Source: JBNLBT01 sp050303435
GTDB taxonomy: Bacteria > Pseudomonadota > Gammaproteobacteria > Xanthomonadales > Marinicellaceae
DNA length: 20,076 nucleotides
Assembly: GCA_050303435.1 (NCBI GenBank)
Contig: JBNLBT010000061.1
Coordinates: 1-20,076, forward strand
Direction: 5' to 3'
In this document: positions 14,841 to 20,076 of the stretch, piece by piece
How the letters are laid out: every line of letters begins with the position of its first letter
How positions within the stretch are numbered: position 1 is the first letter of the stretch
Made by a program: the position numbers and the translations under genes
The notes under the pieces: generated by a model
What the model was told of the DNA's origin: nothing
The model's input: the letters and a program-made list of their open reading frames with translations, nothing else
Database searches by the model: none

Positions 14841-15827
14841 TTAACGGTTGAGTTGTTTTTTGGACCGGGCGATGCGTGCATTGAGGCGTTCAATGCTTTG
14901 CTTGCCCGGATCGACGGGCAACACCGGTGCAGAGGCATAGGTGTACGCCTGGCTGCGGTGATGCGCCAGGGTGTCGTGGCCCATGCGTTCGGCGCGCGCA
15001 GCACGCAAGGCGGCCAGGTCAATGGGCGCCACCACCACCTTCTCCCCGGCACCGGGTTCACACTGAGCCAGAATTCGTCCGTCGTGGTCGATCACCATGG
15101 ATGAACCGGGCCAGCTGAATGGCGGATAATGACGCATCTCAGCCGCCTGATTGGCGGCCACCACATACACCATGTTTTCCAGCGCCCGCGTGCGGTTGAT
15201 CAGAGTCCACCAGTCCATGGGTGGCGTGGCGCCCCAGGGGTCCATATAGGCCGACACCCGGTTGATCACTTCCGCGCCATTGAATGCGATCTGACGGATA
15301 CACTCCGGAAACAGCCAGTCATAGCAGGTGGCCACACCGAGGCGACCGATTTCTGTGTCCACCACCGGAAACAGCGGTTCATCGTAGTCGGGCAAGTCGG
15401 CGGGCGAAGTGTGCACCTCCCAAGGCAACCAGGTGTTGACCTTGCGGTATTTTGACAGTATGCCTTGTGGGCCAATCAACAGCGTGGTGTTGAACACGTG
15501 CCCTGGATACGCCGGATCTTTTTCCAGAAAGCTGCCGGTTTGAATGTACACGTCCAACTTGCGAGCAAGCTTGATGTACTGATCGGTGTGCGCATTGGGA
15601 ATTGAGACCGCCAGTTTGTCGTGCAGCGCTTTGAGTTCAGGGTACACAGGCACCTGATGGGCAAACTCAGGAAAAACGAAAAGACGCACGGCAAAAAAAG
15701 GCGCGTAGCCGGCCACGGTCTGCTCCACCAGGCGGCACATGTGGCGTGTGTATTGCCCAATTTGGGTGCGGTCATTGCTGGCAGGGAAATTGGTTTGAAT
15801 CGCCGCGCTGTAATATCTCTCGGACAT
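14841..15827 (-). CDS. carbon-nitrogen hydrolase (nitrilase superfamily)
   Basis: A 328-residue cytoplasmic enzyme of the nitrilase/amidase superfamily. The catalytic triad can be seen: Glu54 in LFVFPEFAH, Lys129 in KYRKVNTWLPWEVHT, and Cys168 in ATCYDWLFPECIRQIAFNGAEVI. Other family marks are RTRALENMVYVVAANQ and PGSSMVIDHDGRILAQ. The subfamily, and so the amide or nitrile it cleaves, cannot be told from sequence alone; N-carbamoyl-amine or aliphatic amide hydrolysis are typical of relatives. The ATG at 15825-15827 was chosen over one 13 codons upstream because a strong promoter lies between them, which puts the upstream ATG outside the transcript. It forms a two-gene unit with the large lipoprotein. 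Confidence 0.9.
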   Translation of the reverse strand: MSERYYSAAIQTNFPASNDRTQIGQYTRHMCRLVEQTVAGYAPFFAVRLFVFPEFAHQVPVYPELKALHDKLAVSIPNAHTDQYIKLARKLDVYIQTGSFLEKDPAYPGHVFNTTLLIGPQGILSKYRKVNTWLPWEVHTSPADLPDYDEPLFPVVDTEIGRLGVATCYDWLFPECIRQIAFNGAEVINRVSAYMDPWGATPPMDWWTLINRTRALENMVYVVAANQAAEMRHYPPFSWPGSSMVIDHDGRILAQCEPGAGEKVVVAPIDLAALRAARAERMGHDTLAHHRSQAYTYASAPVLPVDPGKQSIERLNARIARSKKQLNR

Positions 15828-15834
15828 GGCACAC

Positions 15835-15863
15835 ATTATCCAACAAAGCCGGGGGCGTGTAAA
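15835..15863 (-). promoter_or_regulatory. promoter of the hydrolase/lipoprotein unit
   Basis: The minus strand shows TTTACA (15858-15863), a 17-base spacer and GATAAT (15835-15840), each box 5 of 6 to consensus. Only 7 bases separate the -10 box from the ATG at 15827, so transcription would start at or within about 2 bases of the ATG, giving a leaderless or nearly leaderless mRNA. Confidence 0.7.
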
Positions 15864-15866
15864 CAA

Positions 15867-15899
15867 CTGCGCCGGCCACGGATCACCGCGCCGGCGCAG
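15867..15899 (-). terminator. 10-bp GC-rich hairpin, likely terminator of the tonB-like gene
   Basis: CTGCGCCGGC (15867-15876) and GCCGGCGCAG (15890-15899) are perfect inverted repeats with a 13-base loop, 25 bases beyond the tonB-like stop codon. On the minus strand the stem is followed by TTGTTT, a short U-rich tail that runs into the TTTACA of the next promoter. A terminator that insulates the hydrolase unit is the simplest reading. Confidence 0.65.
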
Positions 15900-15923
15900 G
15901 TTATTTGACTGTGATCTGACGGC

Positions 15924-16925
15924 TCAGAACTGAAATTCGATGCGATACACCTTGCTCATGTTCTCAGAAATGCCGTAGTCGCTGGGGGCTTCGAATTGCC
16001 AGGATTTCACCGCTTTAACCGCGGAACTGACAAACACCATGCCACCGCGTGATTTGTCCATCACATCGGTTTCAACCACCAGGCCCTGAGCGTTGATGGT
16101 GACGTTGATGTCAACCCAGCCGGTTTGCGATTGCCGCAAGGCCTTGACCGGATATTCCAATTCGTTTTGCCGCAGCAATTGCCAGTTGAAAGCACCGTTT
16201 TTGCGTGGTTTGCTTGACGGCGCGGGATTGGTCACCGAAGCCTGTAAGTTGGATTCACTGAAAACGTCATCGTCTGCGTTGGCAACATCAACGGGCGTGG
16301 AGTCGGTCAGCAAAGCCGGTTCCTGCGCGGGGGGTGTATCTATGGGTGTCGACTGTTCAACAGGAGCCGTTTCTTGCAATGCCAGATTGGCCGTGTCGTC
16401 GGCGTCAATTTCTGTTGCATCGCCTCCAGACTGCGTTTGCACCGGTTCATCGTCCGGCTGTTGTTCTGCCAATGCTGGGCTGTCCTCAGGCGACGCCTCT
16501 AAAGCGACGTCTGCCACCGGTTCAGTCGCAGCAGCGGGCTCATCAACAGTCACAGGCGGCGGCGTAGATTCCACCACTGCGCTGTCCTGTTCAGCTTGAA
16601 TGGGGGCCGCGGTTTCGTCTTCGGCCGGGTCGGCGGTTTCTGTGGCAAAGCCCTCAAGACCGATGTTGGGGCGTTCAATGCCGAAACCGCTCATGTCGAT
16701 TTCGGGCTCGTCTTTGATGTCAGTGCGCAACGTCGCCGTTGGTTTTTTTGGCACCGCCTGACGCTCAGGCAGACCGGTTGACCAACTGGGTTTGGCTTTG
16801 TTTTCAGATTCCTGCGACTCCGTCTCATCCTGAGCCAACACACCGCACGAACCCAACAACAGACCCAACAACAAGCACGTCGGTTTACACACCGCACTCT
16901 GGCTTCTTAATCTGTGTTTTTTCAC
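15924..16925 (-). CDS. TonB C-terminal domain protein, exported, acidic
   Basis: A protein of about 333 residues. The last 85 residues match the TonB C-terminal domain: LEYPVKALRQSQTGWVDINV, then VKAVKSWQFEAP. TonB-type domains contact the TonB box of outer-membrane receptors. The N-terminus has a basic stretch and a hydrophobic core ending LLLGSCGVLAQD, which fits either a lipobox (LGSC) or ordinary cleavage after VLA, unlike canonical TonB with its uncleaved anchor. The 200-residue middle is low-complexity, rich in E, D, A, P, T, in place of the usual Pro-Lys/Pro-Glu spacer. No ATG is available: GTG at 16923-16925 gives a plausible signal peptide; GTG at 16947-16949 (8 codons more) is the alternative, and TGA directly precedes that. 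No exbB/exbD are adjacent. Confidence 0.8.
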   Translation of the reverse strand: MKKHRLRSQSAVCKPTCLLLGLLLGSCGVLAQDETESQESENKAKPSWSTGLPERQAVPKKPTATLRTDIKDEPEIDMSGFGIERPNIGLEGFATETADPAEDETAAPIQAEQDSAVVESTPPPVTVDEPAAATEPVADVALEASPEDSPALAEQQPDDEPVQTQSGGDATEIDADDTANLALQETAPVEQSTPIDTPPAQEPALLTDSTPVDVANADDDVFSESNLQASVTNPAPSSKPRKNGAFNWQLLRQNELEYPVKALRQSQTGWVDINVTINAQGLVVETDVMDKSRGGMVFVSSAVKAVKSWQFEAPSDYGISENMSKVYRIEFQF

Positions 16926-16952
16926 TTTTTTGCACCGGGGATAACACACTCA

Positions 16953-16988
16953 TTGGTAGTATTCTACCAACCAGTTCACACTTTACAA
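16953..16988 (-). promoter_or_regulatory. tonB-like gene promoter with overlapping inverted repeat
   Basis: The minus strand has TTGTAA (16983-16988), a 16-base spacer and TAGAAT (16961-16966). A perfect 7-bp inverted repeat, TTGGTAG (16953-16959) and CTACCAA (16964-16970) with a 4-base centre, covers the -10 box and start region, where a repressor would act. A second TATAAT further up (17001-17006) lacks a -35 at normal distance. The stretch 17000-17170 holds no gene that I can support. Confidence 0.45.
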
Positions 16989-17170
16989 TGCTTAATTTGA
17001 ATTATAGTTGAAAAATCACAGGAATTGGTGTAAAGAATTGTTAAAAACTACGAAAAACGCTTTTTAAACGTCTAAACGGCTGAAAAGCCTTTCCATTCAG
17101 CGCGGTTTATTTCCCTCAATGAGAAAAAAATTGCAATGCACTCTTGGCAGCTAATCGCAAACAGCCACAC

Positions 17171-17960
17171 TCACCAATGGGGTTTTTTCTTCTGCAAGAA
17201 CGCGTTCAAGCCTTTCTGACCTTCTTCTGATACACGCACTGCGGCAATCACCTGTGTGGTGTACTGGTCCAGTTTTTTCTGCTGCGCGGCGGTGCGACCC
17301 ACCACCGACTGCACCAGTTTTTTGCAAATTTCCTTGGCGTTCGGACCAGTGGACATCAAGCGCCCAATGATGGCCTCAACCACTGCATCCAACTCCGACG
17401 CCGCGCACACCTCCGAGACCACCCCCAAGGCATGGGCCCGCTGCGCATCGAACACTTCCGCGGTTTGAAAATAACGCCGCGCCTGCCGTGTGCCCATGGC
17501 GTCCACCACATACGGTGAAATCACCGCCGGCACCAGGCCCAAACGCGCTTCGGTCAAACCAAACTTTGGCCTCCTCCGCGGCCACCACCACATCGCAACA
17601 ACACACCAGGCCAACGCCGCCACCCAGGGCCAGACCCTGCACCCGAGCCACGGTGGGCTTGTTGCTGAAATTGATCACCCGCATCAATTCGGCCAGGCGT
17701 TCGGAGTCTTTCTTGTTTTCCAATTCACTGGCCTTGACCATGCTTTTCATCCAGTGGATGTCTGCGCCGGCCGAAAAAGACGGCCCCCTGGACTGCAGCA
17801 CAATCGCGCGCACGGCCCCGTCGCTGCCCAGCTGCCGGAAACAGGCCGTCAATTCAGCGATCATTTCGTCGTTGAAAGCGTTGTGCACTTCGGGGCGATT
17901 CATGGTCACACGGGCCACGCCCTGTGCATCCACACTCAATTCCAGGGATTGGTATTTCAT
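17171..17960 (-). pseudogene. liuC: methylglutaconyl-CoA hydratase-type enoyl-CoA hydratase, frameshifted
   Basis: In leucine breakdown this enzyme hydrates 3-methylglutaconyl-CoA to HMG-CoA. Two reading frames together give one crotonase protein. The first frame runs from ATG 17960 through VTMNRPEVHNAFN (18-30), the oxyanion-hole motif SFSAGADIHWM (61-71) and GLALGGGVGLV (109-119) to AAEEAK (127-132). The protein then continues in the other frame with FGLTEARLGLVPAVISPYVV and ends with QKGLNAFLQKKKPHW. One extra base, in the TTT run at 17565-17567 (AAA in the coding strand), explains the switch; removing it gives 262 residues, the normal length. All else looks intact, so a sequencing error in a short homopolymer or a very recent mutation are both possible. 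Start: AAGGAGA lies 7 bases upstream, and the gene begins 11 bases after the liuB stop codon. Confidence 0.88.
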
Positions 17961-17971
17961 CGATAATCTCC

Positions 17972-19579
17972 TTACATTCGGAACACGCCGTAGCGGGTGT
18001 CTCTGGACGGCGCAGTGGCGCTGACTTCGATTGCCAGACCCAACACACGCCGCGTGTCGCGCGGATCAATCACGCCGTCGTCCCATAAACGCGCGGTCGA
18101 GTAATACGGGTTGCCCTGACGCTCATAGTCGTCTTTTATGCCGGTATAAAATGCGTCTTTGTCCGCCGCGTCCCAGTTTTGCCCGCTGCGCGCCATGGCG
18201 TCTTCGCGGATGGTGCTCAACACCGAAGCGGCCTGATCTCCACCCATCACAGAGATGCGTGCATTGGGCCACATCCACAGAAAACGTGGCTGATAGGCCC
18301 GGCCGTTCATGGCGTAGTTTCCGGCACCAAACGACCCGCCGATGACCACAGTGAATTTGGGCACTTCGGCGCAGGCCACGGCGGTGACCATTTTCGCGCC
18401 GTCTTTGGCAATGCCGGCGTTTTCATACTGCTTGCCCACCATGAACCCGGTGATGTTCTGCAAAAACACCAGTGGGATTTTGCGCTGGTTGCACAGCTCA
18501 ACAAAATGCGCGCCTTTCAGTGCCGATTCGCTGAACAGGATGCCGTTGTTGGCGACAATGCCCACGGGGTAACCGTGAATGCGGGCAAATCCACACACCA
18601 GGGTGGTGCCGTAGAGGCTTTTGAATTCCTGAAAATCCGAGCGGTCCACAATGCGGGCAATGATTTCCCGCACGTCGTAGGGTGTGCGTGTGCTTGACGG
18701 GATGACGCCGAACAATTCATCGGCGTCGTAGGCCGGCGCAGCGGCCATTTTTCTTTCCAGCCATGCGGCAGGCCGGCGATTCAGAAACGACGCAATGTTG
18801 CGCGTGATGCGCAAGGCGTGGGCGTCGTCTTCCGCCATGTGATCGGTGACACCGGACTGGCTGGAGTGCACCTGCGCACCGCCCAGCGACTCGGCATCCA
18901 CCTCTTCACCGGTGGCGGCTTTCACCAGCGGCGGGCCGCCCAGAAAAATGGTGCCCTGCTGTTTGACAATCACCGCCTCATCGCACATCGCCGGCACGTA
19001 GGCGCCACCGGCCGTGCAGGAACCCATCACCACCGCAATCTGCGGAATGTTCAAGGCCGAAAGGCGGGCCTGATTATAAAAAATACGGCCAAAATGGTCG
19101 CGATCAGGAAACACTTCATCCTGCAACGGCAAGAACGCACCGCCCGAATCCACCAGGTATATGCACGGCAGGTGGTTTTCCAGGGCGATTTCCTGCGCGC
19201 GCAGATGTTTTTTAACGGTCATGGGGAAATACGTGCCGCCTTTGACGGTGGCGTCGTTGGCCACAATCATGACCAACTGTTCACTGACCCGGCCGATGCC
19301 GCACACCAGACCCGCGGCCGGCGCCGCGTCTTCGTACATGCCGTCGGCTGCCAGGGCTGACAGTTCCAGAAACGGACTGCCCGCATCCAGCAGGCGATTG
19401 ATGCGCTCACGCACCAGCAATTTGCCCCGACCGGTGTGCTTGTTGCGCGATTGTTCTGAACCGCCAAGACGCACCTGCGCGGTTTTTTCATGCAACTGCT
19501 GAACCAGTTGAGCCATGAAATCGCGGTTTTGTGCAAATTCGGCGGATTGGCTGTTGATGGTGCTTTTGATCTGTTTCAT
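17972..19579 (-). CDS. liuB: 3-methylcrotonyl-CoA carboxylase, carboxyltransferase (beta) subunit
   Basis: The beta subunit of biotin-dependent 3-methylcrotonyl-CoA carboxylase moves CO2 from carboxybiotin on the alpha subunit to 3-methylcrotonyl-CoA, giving 3-methylglutaconyl-CoA. The 535-residue length is typical. The N-terminal domain has GGSEQSRNKHTGRGKLLVRERI (39-60) and the first oxyanion segment GSCTAGGAYVPAMCD (186-200); the C-terminal domain has QNITGFMVGKQYE (374-386), GGSFGAGNYAMNGRAYQPRF (414-433) and ARISVMGGDQAASVL (440-454). The ATG at 19577-19579 is preceded by GAGGA. The product is the substrate of the next gene (liuC). The alpha subunit (liuD) and isovaleryl-CoA dehydrogenase (liuA) are not in this window; they may lie to the right or after other genes. 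Confidence 0.97.
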   Translation of the reverse strand: MKQIKSTINSQSAEFAQNRDFMAQLVQQLHEKTAQVRLGGSEQSRNKHTGRGKLLVRERINRLLDAGSPFLELSALAADGMYEDAAPAAGLVCGIGRVSEQLVMIVANDATVKGGTYFPMTVKKHLRAQEIALENHLPCIYLVDSGGAFLPLQDEVFPDRDHFGRIFYNQARLSALNIPQIAVVMGSCTAGGAYVPAMCDEAVIVKQQGTIFLGGPPLVKAATGEEVDAESLGGAQVHSSQSGVTDHMAEDDAHALRITRNIASFLNRRPAAWLERKMAAAPAYDADELFGVIPSSTRTPYDVREIIARIVDRSDFQEFKSLYGTTLVCGFARIHGYPVGIVANNGILFSESALKGAHFVELCNQRKIPLVFLQNITGFMVGKQYENAGIAKDGAKMVTAVACAEVPKFTVVIGGSFGAGNYAMNGRAYQPRFLWMWPNARISVMGGDQAASVLSTIREDAMARSGQNWDAADKDAFYTGIKDDYERQGNPYYSTARLWDDGVIDPRDTRRVLGLAIEVSATAPSRDTRYGVFRM

Positions 19580-19610
19580 CGCATCCTCATGTGGCCTGAC
19601 CAGTGGGCCC

Positions 19611-20076
19611 TCAGGGCAATTCTATCGCCACCGCAGTGGCTTCTCCGCCGCCGATGCACAACGACGCCACGCCGCGTTTCAGGCCCCGCTGCTTGAGCGC
19701 GTGCACCAGGGTCACCAGGATGCGGTTACCGGAAGCGCCGATGGGGTGTCCAAGGGCGGTGGCACCGCCGTGCACATTGACTTTCCCATGGTCGATTTTT
19801 AAATCCTGCATGGCCGCCATGGTGACCACTGCAAACGCTTCAGTGATTTCGAACAGATCCACCTGTTCCACGCCCCACCCCACCTGCTTGAGCAGGTGTT
19901 CAATCGCGCCCACAGGCGCGGTGGTGAACCACTCAGGTGCACGGGCGTGCTGCGCGTGGCCGACGATGCGCGCCAGCGGTTGCCAGCCTTGCTGCGCACA
20001 GGCCTCAGCGGTTGCCAGCAAGGTCATCGACGCGCCATCGGATATTTTTGACGAGTTGGCCGCCGTCACGGTGCCG
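19611..20076 (-). CDS. acetyl-CoA acetyltransferase (thiolase), C-terminal part
   Basis: The right edge cuts this gene; about 155 C-terminal codons are visible. They carry the thiolase marks GTVTAANSSKISDGA at the edge, an FEITEAFAVV segment, NVHGGATALGHPIGASG with the catalytic histidine, and the second catalytic cysteine in LCIGGGEAT. Thiolases of this type split acetoacetyl-CoA to acetyl-CoA or run the reverse reaction. Its place just before liuB (30-base gap) suits the end of leucine breakdown, where HMG-CoA lyase releases acetoacetate. An exact subfamily (AtoB-like or a broader beta-ketothiolase) cannot be fixed from this part. No start is in the window; the GTG-type codon at 20067-20069 is internal. 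Confidence 0.93.
   Translation of the reverse strand, partial: GTVTAANSSKISDGASMTLLATAEACAQQGWQPLARIVGHAQHARAPEWFTTAPVGAIEHLLKQVGWGVEQVDLFEITEAFAVVTMAAMQDLKIDHGKVNVHGGATALGHPIGASGNRILVTLVHALKQRGLKRGVASLCIGGGEATAVAIELP

Noticed and set aside
17001..17034. TATAAT at 17001-17006 with TTTACA at 17029-17034 as the tonB-like promoter
   Set aside because: The spacer is 22 bases, too long for a sigma70 promoter; the TTGTAA-16-TAGAAT pair nearer the gene is preferred.
17124..17140. T7 run on the minus strand after liuC as an intrinsic terminator
   Set aside because: Only a very small TGCATTGCA symmetry precedes the run; no adequate GC-rich stem.
1..20076. CRISPR arrays, insertion sequences, tRNA genes, phage or toxin-antitoxin genes
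   Set aside because: Reading both strands, I saw no spaced direct repeats, transposase or integrase motifs, or tRNA-like T-arm/anticodon patterns.

Overview
The window reads as an ordinary chromosomal stretch of a gammaproteobacterium. This rests on the 16S rRNA 5' end, on proteins close in layout to the E. coli CmoA, CmoB, HinT, RecR, YbaB, DnaX, Hda, PurM and PurN families, and on a leucine-degradation (liu) cluster. The gene order (DUF2066 - phosphatidyltransferase - PerM - Hda, divergent from purM - purN - DUF3108) is one I associate with Xanthomonas/Lysobacter- and Pseudomonas-like groups. I cannot name a genus. There is no sign of a phage, insertion sequence, CRISPR array or plasmid functions.

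Layout. (1) 1-136 is the start of a 16S rRNA gene on the minus strand, leaving through the left edge; 137-655 holds its leader and two tandem sigma70-type promoters with A-rich upstream elements. (2) 656-5411, minus strand, looks like one transcription unit: SRP RNA (ffs), dnaX, ybaB, recR, a HIT protein, cmoA, cmoB. It handles protein targeting, the clamp loader, recombinational repair and wobble-uridine modification of tRNA. Most junctions overlap or are a few bases wide. (3) 5606-9064, minus: DUF2066 protein, CDP-alcohol phosphatidyltransferase, AI-2E/PerM transporter and hda, all overlapping or 1 base apart. (4) 9168-11494, plus: purM, purN and a DUF3108 protein, divergent from block 3. 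(5) 11587-15827, minus: a nitrilase-superfamily hydrolase followed closely by a 1081-residue lipoprotein with TPR, FG-GAP and ASPIC/UnbV-like parts, the least understood gene pair here. (6) 15924-16949, minus: an acidic TonB-like exported protein without the usual inner-membrane anchor. (7) 17171-20076, minus: part of a leucine/isovalerate degradation operon, with the end of a thiolase, the carboxyltransferase subunit of 3-methylcrotonyl-CoA carboxylase, and a methylglutaconyl-CoA-type hydratase broken by a one-base frameshift.

The best second-look items are the hydrolase/lipoprotein pair, two genes whose -10 boxes sit 6-7 bases before the ATG (likely leaderless mRNAs), a perfect 10-bp hairpin between tonB-like and the hydrolase promoter, an inverted repeat over the tonB-like promoter, and the frameshift in the hydratase. 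I did not find convincing evidence for a wholly new system; the lipoprotein pair is the nearest candidate.
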